Assembly: GCA_049841275.1 (NCBI GenBank)
Contig: JASGDN010000047.1
Coordinates: 62,001-126,000 of the forward strand
Reading direction: 5' to 3'
From: JASGDN01 sp049841275
GTDB taxonomy: Bacteria; Chloroflexota; Chloroflexia; Thermomicrobiales; UBA6265
Length of the DNA: 64,000 nt
The first letter of the stretch is position 1, and each line of letters starts with the position of its first letter. Of this stretch, positions 53,399 to 62,757 are shown one piece after another. Both the position numbers and the translations under genes were made by a program. The notes under the pieces were generated by a model. The model saw only the letters and a list, made by a program, of their open reading frames with translations. It was not told where the DNA came from and did not search any database.

Positions 53399-54097
53399 AT
53401 GGCTCAATCGTCGTTGCCTTCGACGATGGTGAAGGATTTTGTCAAGAGCTATTGGGGCGAGCGCGCAGCAACCTTCGACCAGGCGCCCAACCACCACTGG
53501 CAGAACGAGCGGCAGCATCAGGCATGGTTGGGTGTGCTTGCCGATATCGCCGGTCCCGACCCACTGGATGTGCTCGATCTGGGGTCCGGCACCGGGTTCC
53601 TGTCGTTGCAGCTTGCGGAGCTGGGGCATCGGGTGACCGGTGTCGACATTGCCCCGCAGATGCTGATGAACGCCGAACGAAAGGCGGCAGACCGGGGGCT
53701 GGACGTGGATTTCCGGCTGGGCGACATCGAGAGCCTGCCGGACGGTGAGGGGGTGTATGACCTCATCGTGGGGCGTCACGTGATCTGGACGCTGCCCAAT
53801 CCGCATGAGGCGTTGCGCGCATGGCTCCGGCTGCTCCGTCCGGGTGGGCGACTCGCGCTCTTCGAGTTTGCGGGGCGTGGTGGGACGGAAGGGGACCAGT
53901 GCCAGGGTGTCTCCGGATACGAGGAGCTTGCCGAGCATCTTCCGTTCTACGGTGGCAGCGCGAGTGACCGGGTGGTCGATGCCTATCTCGACGCCGGATT
54001 CGTCCGGGTGAGTGCGACCTCGTTGATGGACGAGACCCTCTGGGGCATCGAGTTGACTAACGAGCGCTATGTCGTGGTAGGCCGCAAGCCTTCCTGA
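53399..54097 (+). CDS. Class I SAM-dependent methyltransferase
   Basis: A 232-residue cytoplasmic methyltransferase. Motif I is VLDLGSGTGFLSLQLAELGH around residues 60-78, motif II has VTGVDIAPQML, and motif IV is VYDLIVGRHVIWTLPNPHEAL, followed by LRLLRPGGRLALFEF. ATG 53399 follows GGAGA by eight bases; GTG 53384 is possible. It directly follows the iron ABC genes with 60 bases between, so it may be in the same operon; a methyltransferase in a siderophore-uptake unit could act on the chelator, but this is a guess. Confidence 0.86.
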   Translation: MAQSSLPSTMVKDFVKSYWGERAATFDQAPNHHWQNERQHQAWLGVLADIAGPDPLDVLDLGSGTGFLSLQLAELGHRVTGVDIAPQMLMNAERKAADRGLDVDFRLGDIESLPDGEGVYDLIVGRHVIWTLPNPHEALRAWLRLLRPGGRLALFEFAGRGGTEGDQCQGVSGYEELAEHLPFYGGSASDRVVDAYLDAGFVRVSATSLMDETLWGIELTNERYVVVGRKPS

Positions 54098-54588
54098 GCC
54101 ATCGTCTCGCCTATATCGGCGTCCGTTGTCATTACCCCGCAGCGGGCGACCATCGGCGGCAGCCGCGAGGATCGTCCCTGCATGCCACGATGTTGCGTAC
54201 GTGGGAAGGCGCTATCCAGCCTGACCTGGGATTCATAACGCCAAGGCCGGACCGACCTCGTGTCGGTCCGAGGATGATGGCTCATACCGGGTTGGGCAGG
54301 ATGATGCCCTGGGCCTAGTGGTGGGCCGCGCCTGCGACGGTGCATGCAATCGCCTTTCCCGCACCTTTGTGAAGCACAATCGACCCGCACTACCAGGTCG
54401 TCCTCAGATCGCATACGGACGTGGGGCTCCGCCAGGCCGAGACGCCATTGCCTCAATCGGGATGTCCAATTCGTTTCATTGGGTATGGGGAACCGGAGGC
54501 AAGCCGTTTTGGTTTGCCTCCGCACGACTGCATGTCACGCTGTATTTGCCTTTGTGCCTAGGAAGAACCTGTCGGATTGTCGGGGAGG
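54098..54588. repeat. Intergenic region with two hairpins
   Basis: No gene is seen. A CTCGT-loop hairpin with arm GGACCGAC lies at 54249-54269. A second, longer one at 54494-54522 has a 12-bp stem (CGGAGGCAAGCC against GGTTTGCCTCCG, one G-T pair) and loop GTTTT. It may terminate both convergent genes. Confidence 0.5.
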
Positions 54589-56151
54589 TCAGGACACGAG
54601 CGTCTCGACGCGCTCGAGCACCGCTCGTCGCTCGGTGAGGATCGCGCTCCGGGAGCGGATGCCGGCCTTCTGATGCTGCGCCAACAGGCGCAACGACGTC
54701 CGGCACGCTGCAAGGCCACGGAGCCGTTGTGCGCGGGCGTTCGCATCCAGCAGGTCGATCTGCCCCGCCTCGATCAGCGTTGCGAGTCCCGCGAGTGCCT
54801 CCTGCAGCCCGACTGCTTGCTCGGTGGTGGCGACCTCGGCATGCGCCTCGTACGCGCGGATTGCGGTCAGGCATTCCGCCTCGAAGGCGTCCATCCGCGC
54901 CCACGGGTCGTCGGAGATGGCAGGTGCGTCTTCGGTCTGTTCAGGGGTGATGGCGATCGCGGACCCCGTGTCTCCCTCTTCGATGGCCCCGGCTACAATG
55001 GTCATCGCAGCCAGCGTGGCATCGGGCGCTGGAGTATCCTCTGCTGCCTCCAGCCACGCCATCACCTCGTGCGGGATCGCCGTCAACCCGGCATCCGTTG
55101 GCTGGGGCTTCTCGGGCCGGACGCGGTGTGCGGGCGTGGGCAGGCGTGTCGGCAACTCGGCGGACTGCCCCGGTAGCCAGGGTGCGAAGGCAGGCGCCTC
55201 CGTCCGCACGGCCACCCCAACCTGTGCCAGCGCCGAGACCAGCGAGCGGCAGGTTGCCTCCGCGTGGGCTCCAAACTCTCGCCGGTCGAAGCCGAAGAGG
55301 ACTTCCTGCCGGCACCCTTCAGCGTCCCGAAGCGCGATCGCCACGACCGGCGTCTCCGCACCGATATCCATTGTCACGTCGAGGATGTCCGCGATGGGCA
55401 GCCGGTTGACGCCGTTCCCGGCGACATCGCACCAGAAGAACGAGTGCGTCGTCATCCAGACCCGGCATTCTGCCCGTGTCGAGGCCAGCCACCCGCCCAC
55501 CGGGCCGCACGCCGTTCCGGACCACACCATCAGCTCGCTCGAGAAGCGGCGGACGTGGGCCCAGGTGATCGCCAGCGAGCGTGGCCGCATCGTCTCTGGA
55601 TCGAAGGCGGTGACTGCGATGTCCGCCGCAGCGGCGAGGCGCAGGATGGACTTGAACCGCGCCACGCGCCGGAAGCCCGTTGTTGCGATGGTGAAGGCCT
55701 GGATGCAGCCGTCCGCGTGGTCGGCGACGTAGCGGATGCGCAGCGCCCGCATGTGCCCCGCCGGATCGGGGACGATCGTCAGGTCGACGATGTCATCGGC
55801 GGGGATCGCGAACCCGTGCTCCAAGCCTTCGTCGAGGGCGAAGAAGAACTCGGAGACGGTCAGTTCCGCCCGGTCGAGCATCTGCCCCAGTCGCAGTGAG
55901 CCGGGGAAGGTGCCCATCGCCATGACCGGCACGTTCACCAGCACCTGGCCACGCATCGCCTCCCAGTGCTCGAGGGCGCGCAATCCCTGCTCCTGCGCCG
56001 GTGTCGCCCCCAGTGGGCGGGCGTGGAGGCGATAGGATGTGGCGTCCCGGCCGCGCGCCGGATACCCGGCGGCGGGAGACGAGGTGAGCGGTGAAACGGG
56101 CAAGATGCCGGTGGAGATGGCCACCTTTCGGAATGCCTCCTGCGGGGTCAT
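54589..56151 (-). CDS. Large protein of unknown function with two PH-like segments
   Basis: A 520-residue cytoplasmic protein that I do not recognise. Two regions look alike: VSEFFFALDEGLEHGFAIPA with DDIVDLTIVPDPAGHMRALR, and THSFFWCDVAGNGVNRLPIA with DILDVTMDIGAETPVVAIAL. Both have the pattern of a short beta strand, a DI-x-D-(V/L)-T turn and a second strand that is common in bacterial PH/GRAM-like folds. A Pro/Ala/Glu-rich linker (about 350-440) leads to a helical C-terminus (ECLTAIRAYEAHAEVATTEQ onwards) that may be a coiled coil. ATG 56151 is the assumed start, without a good ribosome site; ATG 56229 is the alternative. Confidence 0.65.
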   Translation of the reverse strand: MTPQEAFRKVAISTGILPVSPLTSSPAAGYPARGRDATSYRLHARPLGATPAQEQGLRALEHWEAMRGQVLVNVPVMAMGTFPGSLRLGQMLDRAELTVSEFFFALDEGLEHGFAIPADDIVDLTIVPDPAGHMRALRIRYVADHADGCIQAFTIATTGFRRVARFKSILRLAAAADIAVTAFDPETMRPRSLAITWAHVRRFSSELMVWSGTACGPVGGWLASTRAECRVWMTTHSFFWCDVAGNGVNRLPIADILDVTMDIGAETPVVAIALRDAEGCRQEVLFGFDRREFGAHAEATCRSLVSALAQVGVAVRTEAPAFAPWLPGQSAELPTRLPTPAHRVRPEKPQPTDAGLTAIPHEVMAWLEAAEDTPAPDATLAAMTIVAGAIEEGDTGSAIAITPEQTEDAPAISDDPWARMDAFEAECLTAIRAYEAHAEVATTEQAVGLQEALAGLATLIEAGQIDLLDANARAQRLRGLAACRTSLRLLAQHQKAGIRSRSAILTERRAVLERVETLVS

Positions 56152-56428
56152 GGATGAGCGGCGGGGCGCTGCAACGCCGGTCTGGGGAGACCCGTTCGGG
56201 CCATCCGCCGTTGCGTGACAGTGTGGCAATCATACGCCGCATGGAGTGTACGTACAACCCCTGGCTGGGTTCCGCATTGCGATTGCCCGTCGTGCGGGAT
56301 GGTGACAGCGTTCGTGCTTCGCGGCAGAATGCACGGACAGGCCGTTTCCATGCGTCCCGGCCGGGATTGCGCCGGACGCCGTTCACTGGGGAGCGGCGCC
56401 CGGCTTCGATGCGATGAAGGAGAGACCC

Positions 56429-57619
56429 GTGAAGATCACCGGTGCGACGACCTGGATCGTCGGCAATCCCTGGAAGAACTGGCTCTTCGTGAAGCTGGAG
56501 ACCGATCAGGACGGGCTCTACGGCATCGGCGAGGGAACGATCAACGGCTTTGCGCGGACCACCGAGGCGGCGGTCCACGAGATGGCTTCCCGCTTCGATG
56601 GCTTCGATCCCTTCCAGATCGAGACGATCCTCCAGCGCATGTCTCGCGACTTCTACACGGAGGGCGGCCAGATCCACATGAATGCGATCGCCGCCGTCGA
56701 GGTCGCGTGCTGGGACATCATCGGCAAGGCGACCGGTCGTCCGATCTACGACCTGATCGGCGGCCGCTATCACGAATCGCTCCCCACCTATGCGAACGGC
56801 TGGTATGCCGGGCCGCGCACCCCGGAGTCCTTCGCCGAGCGCGCCCAGATGGTGCTGGACAAGGGCTACCGCGCCATGAAATTCGATCCCTTCGGCGCGG
56901 CGTGGCGCACCATGAGCATGGAGGATCGCCATCTGTCTATCGACATCATCCGTGCCGTCCGCGAGGTGGCGGGACCCGACATCCAGCTGATGATAGAGGG
57001 GCACAGTCGCTTCAGCGTCTCCGAGGCGGTCTGGCTCGGGGAGCGGATGGCCGAGTTCGAGCCGACCTGGTTCGAGGAGCCGACGCCGCACCAGAACATC
57101 ATGTCGACGGTCGAAGTCGCCCGGAAGATCGCCGTGCCGGTCGCAACCGGAGAGAGCTATTCCAGCGTCCACCAGCACGCCGAGCTGCTCTCCCACAATG
57201 CCGTTCACATCCTCCAGCCGGAGCCGGGCAACATGGGCGGCATCTGGCGCACCCGGCAGGTCTGCGCGATGGCGGACGCCTTCTACGGCGTCATCGCGCC
57301 GCACAACGCGCAGGGACCGATCTCCACCGCGACCTGCATCCAGATCGGCGCGTCATGCCCGAACCTGCTGACGCAGGAACTGTTCGACGAGTTCAACGTC
57401 GGTTGGGAGCAGGAGCTGGTGACCACCCACGCCGAGGTCATCGACGGGCGGTTGCAGATTCCGGATGCGCCGGGTCTCGGCACGGACCTCAATTGGCCGG
57501 AACTGGACAAGCATCCCTATCAGGCGTCGAACTTCCTGCCGCTCTTCGCACCGGGCTGGGAACGCCGTGAGGGCGAGCGTCCCGCGGGCTCGCTGGCGCC
57601 GGAGAAGACTGGCGCCTAG
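56429..57619 (+). CDS. Mandelate racemase/muconate lactonizing enzyme family protein (sugar-acid dehydratase-like)
   Basis: Enolase-superfamily enzyme of 396 residues that probably dehydrates a sugar acid. The N-terminal cap domain starts VKITGATTWIVGNPWKNWLF. Metal-ligand positions in the barrel are the Glu in LMIEGHSRF, Glu in WFEEPTPH and Glu in VATGESY; the general acid/base His is in VIAPHNAQGPI. The catalytic K-x-K position reads KFD (RAMKFDPFG), as in D-galactonate dehydratase-like members. GTG 56429 follows AAGGAGA; ATG 56414 would add five residues. No sugar-acid pathway genes are adjacent. Confidence 0.86.
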   Translation: MKITGATTWIVGNPWKNWLFVKLETDQDGLYGIGEGTINGFARTTEAAVHEMASRFDGFDPFQIETILQRMSRDFYTEGGQIHMNAIAAVEVACWDIIGKATGRPIYDLIGGRYHESLPTYANGWYAGPRTPESFAERAQMVLDKGYRAMKFDPFGAAWRTMSMEDRHLSIDIIRAVREVAGPDIQLMIEGHSRFSVSEAVWLGERMAEFEPTWFEEPTPHQNIMSTVEVARKIAVPVATGESYSSVHQHAELLSHNAVHILQPEPGNMGGIWRTRQVCAMADAFYGVIAPHNAQGPISTATCIQIGASCPNLLTQELFDEFNVGWEQELVTTHAEVIDGRLQIPDAPGLGTDLNWPELDKHPYQASNFLPLFAPGWERREGERPAGSLAPEKTGA

Positions 57620-58064
57620 AGCCGATTCGAGACGGTATCCTGGCCGAAAGGCAGGACCAGCCATTGGGCGCTCATCAGCCGCAGCCGTGAGGATCGCCCT
57701 ACGGACAATCGATGGCAACCAGTTCGGAGTTGGCTGTATGCCGACTCGCGGTCGTGTGTGCCTTGCGCGGGGGAACAGCAAAGTCCCTGCCAATCCGAAG
57801 TCGGGCAGACGAGGGACGCCGCGGGGCGGCGCGCACGCCGAAACCGACCGCATCGGCTGGAATGTGCCCGGCTGGGCTCGGCAGCGATCCGGTCGGTTCA
57901 GGTCGGGAACGCAAGAACGCCGTTGTTCTCGGTCCCCTACCACAGAAGGTGGCACAGGTTGGATGCGGAAATACTCCATCAGCGGCGATGCGGAGTCCCG
58001 GCACCTTTGGATACCGATTGAGGCGCGAACGGATAGAAGCGGTGGCCGATCTGACTCGTTCCGG
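57620..58064. other. Intergenic region between convergent genes
   Basis: About 445 bases without a supported gene. GAGGATCGCCCTAC at 57689-57702 looks like a half-copy of the 12640 repeat. Nothing else was recognised. Confidence 0.4.
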
Positions 58065-59801
58065 TCAGTTTTCTGGGTCGATCGCCCCGACCGTTGCTGG
58101 GAAGTACCACGGATCGGCCGCCCCGGAGATCGTCCCATCGTGGTTGCGCACGATCGCCACTGGCGAGGCGAAGTCTCCCGTCAGCTGCGTCTCGTCGCGC
58201 GTCACCACGGCATGCCCCAGGCTGCTCAGGCGGTCGAGTGTCGCTTGTGGGAAGCGGCTGCTTGCGATCAGTTGCCGTGGGGATGCGTCGATCCGCGGTG
58301 ACTCCAGCGCGGCGTGGACATCCAGTCCGTAGTCGACGATGTTCGTCACGATCTGGGCGTTCGCGTTCATGATCTTGCGGCCGCCGCTCGATCCGACGCT
58401 GGCGAGGATGCGATCGCCGCGTGTCACCAGCGCCGGAGCCATATTGGTCAGCGGACGCTTGCGGCCACCGACCGAGTTCGGGCGGCCCGGTTCCGGATCG
58501 AACCACATCATGCCGTTGTTCAGCAGCACGCCGGTCCCCTCCGCCACCACGCGGCTGCCCCAGCCGCTGAGCAAGGTCTGCGTCAGGGAGACGGCATTCC
58601 CTTCGCCATCGATGACACCGAGATGCGTGGTGCTGCCATCCCGTGCGTATTCGGGGACGGACCCCGCCAGCGTGTGCGCGATGCCGAGCCGTTCCTTCGT
58701 TCCAGCCGCGATCGACGGCAGGGCATCCTCGCGCCAGCGGGCCACGCATTCGGCCGCGTAGGCAGGATCGAGCAGCCCATCGACCGGAACCTCGGTCGTA
58801 TCTGGGTCGGCGAGGTAGGCGAAGCGGTCGGCGAAGGCCTGCCGGAAGGCTTGAGCCAGCAGGTGCAGCGATTCCGGCGTGCCGTGCCCGGCGCTGGCAA
58901 GGTCGACCGCGTTCAGCATCCGCAGCGACTGTGCGAGCGAGGTGCCGCCCGTGCCCTTGCCCATCGTATGGACCGTCGCACCATGGTAGTCCACCGAGAT
59001 CGTCGGTTCGTCCAGCGCCTGGTAGGCCGCGAAATCCTCCCGCGTCAGGATCGCGCCGTTCTCCTGCAGGAAGTCCACGATCCGGATAGCGATTTCGCCT
59101 TCATAGAATGCGCGTGGGCCTTGCTCGGCAAGCGTGCGCAACGTGGCCGCGAGGTCCGGCTGGCGCAGGAATGACGGGTTGGTCTGCTCGATCGAGACGA
59201 GCGGGTTGCCCTGGCCGCTCAGGAAGACCTTCGCCGTCGAGGGGAAGCGCTGGAGGTTGCCGAGGTCGCGCGCTTCCATCAGGGTCGTGTGCCAGGTGAC
59301 GGGGATGCCTTCTTCCGCTGCGACGATGGCCGATTCCAGCACCGTGGCGAGGGAGAGCGTGCCGTAGCGTTCCAGCGCGAGCGCCAGGCCGGCGACCGTG
59401 CCCGGCACCGCGATCGACTGGAAACCGAGCACGTTCGCATTCCCGACCACCGACGGCCAGCCGAAGAGCGCCGAGTCGACGCCGCCGCTGAGCGGGAACA
59501 TCGTCTCGGTCGCGGCGAGCGGTGAGATCATCGGGTACTCGATGACGAGCGAACGTCGCTCCTTCGCCAGCCATACGACCATGAAGCCGCCGCCGCCAAG
59601 GCCGTTCATCCACGGTTCGGTAACGCCTACCGTGAATGCGGTCGCCACGGCGGCGTCGATGGCGTTGCCACCCTTTGCCAGCATCTGGATGCCCGCTGCG
59701 ACCGCTTGCGGTGTCTTCGCCCCAACGACACCGCCGGTTCCGGAGACCGGGGTGCGGCTGACCTGCCAAATACTGTGCGATGGTGCCTGTGCTGTGCTCA
59801 T
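58065..59801 (-). CDS. ggt: Gamma-glutamyltransferase
   Basis: N-terminal nucleophile hydrolase of 578 residues that cleaves or transfers gamma-glutamyl groups, for example from glutathione. The autoprocessing and nucleophile Thr is Thr391 in DGSTTHLGVIDGEGNAVSLT; the later GRKRPLTNMAP and VGSSGGRKI blocks bind the glutamyl carboxylate (PLSSMxP and GSPGG in classical GGT). There is no clear signal peptide, so it is probably cytoplasmic, unlike the periplasmic E. coli enzyme. ATG 59801 is chosen because the family starts there (GVVGAKTPQAVAAGIQMLAKGGNAID). Confidence 0.92.
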   Translation of the reverse strand: MSTAQAPSHSIWQVSRTPVSGTGGVVGAKTPQAVAAGIQMLAKGGNAIDAAVATAFTVGVTEPWMNGLGGGGFMVVWLAKERRSLVIEYPMISPLAATETMFPLSGGVDSALFGWPSVVGNANVLGFQSIAVPGTVAGLALALERYGTLSLATVLESAIVAAEEGIPVTWHTTLMEARDLGNLQRFPSTAKVFLSGQGNPLVSIEQTNPSFLRQPDLAATLRTLAEQGPRAFYEGEIAIRIVDFLQENGAILTREDFAAYQALDEPTISVDYHGATVHTMGKGTGGTSLAQSLRMLNAVDLASAGHGTPESLHLLAQAFRQAFADRFAYLADPDTTEVPVDGLLDPAYAAECVARWREDALPSIAAGTKERLGIAHTLAGSVPEYARDGSTTHLGVIDGEGNAVSLTQTLLSGWGSRVVAEGTGVLLNNGMMWFDPEPGRPNSVGGRKRPLTNMAPALVTRGDRILASVGSSGGRKIMNANAQIVTNIVDYGLDVHAALESPRIDASPRQLIASSRFPQATLDRLSSLGHAVVTRDETQLTGDFASPVAIVRNHDGTISGAADPWYFPATVGAIDPEN

Positions 59802-59961
59802 GGATGATTCCTCGGTGATCGTCGCAAAGGGGCGCGGAGTCAGGTTCGGATCGACGCGTCGGCAGGGTTTCGGCGCAGGATCGCGCATCGTTTGCGGGAT
59901 GTCCAGACACAGGAGGTCGCGATCGGATGGGCAAACAGGGTACGCTTGCAGACTGACAGCA

Positions 59962-60004
59962 GCGCAGGCAGGAGGCACCGGGTTCGAGCGGTGTCCTGCT
60001 GCGC
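59962..60004 (+). promoter_or_regulatory. Long bulged hairpin in the homoserine dehydrogenase leader
   Basis: Sixteen base pairs in three blocks (GCGCAG/CTGCGC, CAGGA/TCCTG, CACCG/CGGTG) with small G bulges enclose the loop GGTTCGAG. It ends 24 bases before the ribosome site of the next gene and may control its expression. Confidence 0.5.
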
Positions 60005-60038
60005 GCATCGGCATGGCGTTGGCAGGCGGAGAGCGGAT

Positions 60039-61160
60039 GTGGTGGGGATAAAGCAGGTCTCGGTGGTGCAGGTCGGGCTGGGGACGGTTGGCGGCGTGAT
60101 GCTGGAGCAGATCCTCGACCAGCATGACCGCTGGCTTCAGGAGTTCGGCCTGGACATCCGGATCGCCGCCGTTGCCGGTCGCGCCGGCGCGGTGGTTGGT
60201 CCGTGCGACGAGGCCGGGGTGTTGCAGTCGCTCGCCACCGAAGCCGTTCATGCCTTGGTCGAAGGGCGCCGTAGCAAGCTCGCCTTCGGCTCGCCCACGG
60301 TTCCGTTGCCCGACGCCATCGCCCGTATCGCCTCGGCCGGCCCGACCGTGGTGATCGATGCCGCCAGCGGCGAGCAGACGGCCGATGCCCTCGTCATGGC
60401 GCTCGATGCGGGCGCGGGGGCGGTGCTGTCCAACAAGGCACCGCTCTCGCTGCCCGCCACCGATCCGCGCGGGACGTGCCTCTGGAACGCTGCCTGCGCA
60501 GGAGCCCTGCGATACGAGGCAACCTGTGGCGCCGGGCTTCCGGTGATCTCGACCTTGCAGGGGTTGCTTGCGTCGGGGGATCGCGTGCTGGACGTGACCG
60601 GGTGCCTCTCGGGGACACTTGGCGCCATCTTCTCGATGGTCGCTGCCGGGGAGTCGTTCTCCGAAGCCGTGCGTGAAGCGAAGGCGAAGGGCTATACCGA
60701 ACCGGACCCGCGCGACGATCTCAGCGGGCTCGACGTGGCGCGGAAGGCGCTCATTCTCGCCCGGACGATGGGCATTGCGCTCGATCTCGCCGATATCGAC
60801 ATTCATTCGCTGGTGCCGCCCGGCCTGGAATCTGTCACCGTGGACGAGTTCCTGGCGCAGGTCGGGATCGAGGACGCCGAGATCACCGCGTCGGCACGGC
60901 AGGCGAAGGCGGATGGAGCCGCCCTCAAGTACGTGGCGCAGGTGACGCCTTCGGCGCAGCCGGTCGCGACGGTCGGCCTGCAGGAGCTTTCCCACTCGAC
61001 GATGCTGGGCGCCTTGCAGGGGCCGGAGAACATCGTCTCCTTCCGGACCGCACGCTACGACGCCTATCCGCTGGTGGTATCGGGACCGGGCGCAGGCGCG
61101 GCGGTGACGGCGGCAGGCATGGTGGTCGATATGCTCGCGCTGGCCGATCGAATGGGGTGA
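60039..61160 (+). CDS. hom: Homoserine dehydrogenase
   Basis: NAD(P)-dependent enzyme of threonine and methionine synthesis, 373 residues. The cofactor loop is VVQVGLGTVGGVML; the family blocks are AVLSNKAPLSLP, YEATCGAGLPVISTLQGL, GCLSGTLGAIFSMV and GYTEPDPRDDLSGLDVARKALILAR, which contains the substrate-binding Asp/Glu and Lys. No ACT domain follows, so feedback control by threonine through ACT is not expected. GTG 60039 follows GGAG by seven bases; the adjacent GTG 60042 is also possible. It is alone, divergent from ggt. Confidence 0.92.
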   Translation: MVGIKQVSVVQVGLGTVGGVMLEQILDQHDRWLQEFGLDIRIAAVAGRAGAVVGPCDEAGVLQSLATEAVHALVEGRRSKLAFGSPTVPLPDAIARIASAGPTVVIDAASGEQTADALVMALDAGAGAVLSNKAPLSLPATDPRGTCLWNAACAGALRYEATCGAGLPVISTLQGLLASGDRVLDVTGCLSGTLGAIFSMVAAGESFSEAVREAKAKGYTEPDPRDDLSGLDVARKALILARTMGIALDLADIDIHSLVPPGLESVTVDEFLAQVGIEDAEITASARQAKADGAALKYVAQVTPSAQPVATVGLQELSHSTMLGALQGPENIVSFRTARYDAYPLVVSGPGAGAAVTAAGMVVDMLALADRMG

Positions 61161-61175
61161 TCGCCGTATGGCGAT

Positions 61176-61883
61176 TCATCTGGCAGGCGTGCGTTCGCGG
61201 ACGATCCGGTCGATCAGGTCGAGGTTGTCTGTCGTGAAGCCGTCCACCCCCAGTGCGCGCAATGTCTCCATTCGCACGGGATCGTTGACCGTCCAGCAGA
61301 TCACCAGCGCGCCCATCCCCTTCAGGCGTGCCATCACATCCGGGGTCGCGAGGGTGTGTCGAAGCGAGATGGCCGGGAAGTCCAGCCGCCCGGCGTGCTG
61401 CCAGAATGCCGCCAGTTCCCGTTCATCCCCTACTGAATAGACGGCCAGGACGTTCGGCAGCGGTTCGATCGCGTCGAGTTGGTCCCACGACCGCCCGCAG
61501 ACGATGACGGGACGCTCCGGTTGGTTGGCGTTGATCCACTCCACGAGACGTTCGCCGAGAAGCGGACTGCTTCCCTTCAGGTCCAGGAAGAGCCGGATGT
61601 CGATCGGGGTCTCGTTCAGCAGGCTCTCGATCCGGCGGAGCGAGCGGGATAGCCAGTGGACGCGCCATCCATCGTGGAGCAGTGGCAGCTCCCATCCGAG
61701 GATCGAGACGCGCTCGTCGTGGCGCACCTCCAGGATATCGCGGTGGAGCCAGACATCCGTCTCCAGCATGTCCGCGCCGTGGGCGATCGCGCGCTCGGCG
61801 AGTCGCCCAAGATTGCCCGCGCGGTGCGCGATGGCAAGTGGCCGATGGCGTGGAATGGCGTCGGGCGGAATGGACGTTGGCAT
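61176..61883 (-). CDS. Glycerophosphodiester phosphodiesterase family protein
   Basis: A 235-residue cytoplasmic phosphodiesterase-like TIM barrel. The N-terminal block AIAHRAGNLGRLAERAIAHGADMLETDVWLHRD has the catalytic HR, the metal Glu-x-Asp (ETD) and the following H; EVRHDERV replaces the usual V-x-HD-x-x-LDR, and FLDLKG gives the K/D pair. The C-terminal WTVNDPVRMETLRALGVDGFTTDNL is characteristic. Loss of the second catalytic His region consensus (HD to RHDER) is within family variation. ATG 61883 follows GGAG. It converges on hom with only 15 bases between. Confidence 0.88.
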   Translation of the reverse strand: MPTSIPPDAIPRHRPLAIAHRAGNLGRLAERAIAHGADMLETDVWLHRDILEVRHDERVSILGWELPLLHDGWRVHWLSRSLRRIESLLNETPIDIRLFLDLKGSSPLLGERLVEWINANQPERPVIVCGRSWDQLDAIEPLPNVLAVYSVGDERELAAFWQHAGRLDFPAISLRHTLATPDVMARLKGMGALVICWTVNDPVRMETLRALGVDGFTTDNLDLIDRIVRERTPAR

Positions 61884-62121
61884 GCGTGACTCCGGACGGG
61901 CGGGAATACAGGCGGACATTCCCGGCAGTCTAGCAAGACCGGGCCGCTCGCCGGCATGCGCTGGCGGCTGCGCGGTGGTGAATTCATCGCAGGCATGGTC
62001 CAGCGTCACCGTATGCCACGAGGGCCGCAGTTCCACGGGCGACCGCCATCCTTTGCTACACTCGTCCTTCAGCGATGGGCGTCATCATAGGCGCCTTCCA
62101 CGACGAAAGCGAGCCTGGCTG

Positions 62122-62745
62122 GTGAGTACAGACCCGAACGAGATGGCGGACCAGACGGATGCGACGGCGGTCCGGCCCGAAGATGTGACCCGCGCCCAGG
62201 ATGGGCAATTCTCGGAAGAGACCGAGGGTGTGTTGCCGCTGACGTGGGAGAAAGCGTCTGGCCTGCTTCAGGACGAAGCAACCGAGCTGGTCGACGGACC
62301 GTCGATTGCGATGGAGCGTTCTGGCGCGCAGAATGTCAAGGGCCAGCGCATCACGATGAGCAATTCCGGCGCGCAGTCGATCGACGCCCGTTCGGCGCGG
62401 CTCGAGAATTCCGGCGCGGCGCGGCTTTCCGCCGAGCGGGCAACCCTGAACGATTCCTCCGTGCTGGTCGGCACGGCGAAGGACATGCGCCTGACGCAGA
62501 GCAAGGTCCTGGTCGCGGCGTCCGGTACGGCGACACTCGCCGAAGGGAACGACATCGTGGCCCTGGCAACCGGGAACCTGGACGCGGCGCAGGACGTGCG
62601 CGCGGTCTTCCTGGCCGCCGGTTCAGTCAAGGCCGGGGGAACCGTCTCCTCGGTGCTGACGCCCGTGACCGCGGCGGCGATGGGCGGGGCATGTGCGGTG
62701 GTCCTTGCGCTGCTGACGCGCGTCTTCCGGCGACGGACTTCCTGA
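62122..62745 (+). CDS. Membrane-anchored protein with six 15-residue repeats
   Basis: A 207-residue protein of unknown function. Residues 61-150 form six consecutive 15-residue units with the pattern x3-(M/L)-x2-S-x-A-x2-V-x-A-x, for example SIAMERSGAQNVKGQ, RITMSNSGAQSIDAR and SARLENSGAARLSAE; the last units are looser. Such a period suits a beta-solenoid. A single membrane helix near the C-terminus (AAAMGGACAVVLALLTRVF) with an RRR end anchors it, repeat domain probably inside the cytoplasm. The start may be GTG 62122 or ATG 62143; neither has a good ribosome site. It is followed after 12 bases by a YtxH gene. Confidence 0.75.
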   Translation: MSTDPNEMADQTDATAVRPEDVTRAQDGQFSEETEGVLPLTWEKASGLLQDEATELVDGPSIAMERSGAQNVKGQRITMSNSGAQSIDARSARLENSGAARLSAERATLNDSSVLVGTAKDMRLTQSKVLVAASGTATLAEGNDIVALATGNLDAAQDVRAVFLAAGSVKAGGTVSSVLTPVTAAAMGGACAVVLALLTRVFRRRTS

Positions 62746-62757
62746 GAGGGGAAAGCG

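Noticed and set aside
57465..58301. A 278-codon plus-strand frame overlapping the end of the dehydratase gene
   Set aside because: Arg-rich composition, overlap with real genes at both ends and no family motif.
59970..60000. tRNA-like GGTTCGAG loop
   Set aside because: The loop has eight bases and the arms extend into one long hairpin; there is no anticodon or D arm.
59802..60038. T-box riboswitch before hom
   Set aside because: GGAGGCACCG resembles the T-box core only in part, the UGGN bulge is missing and no specifier stem was found.
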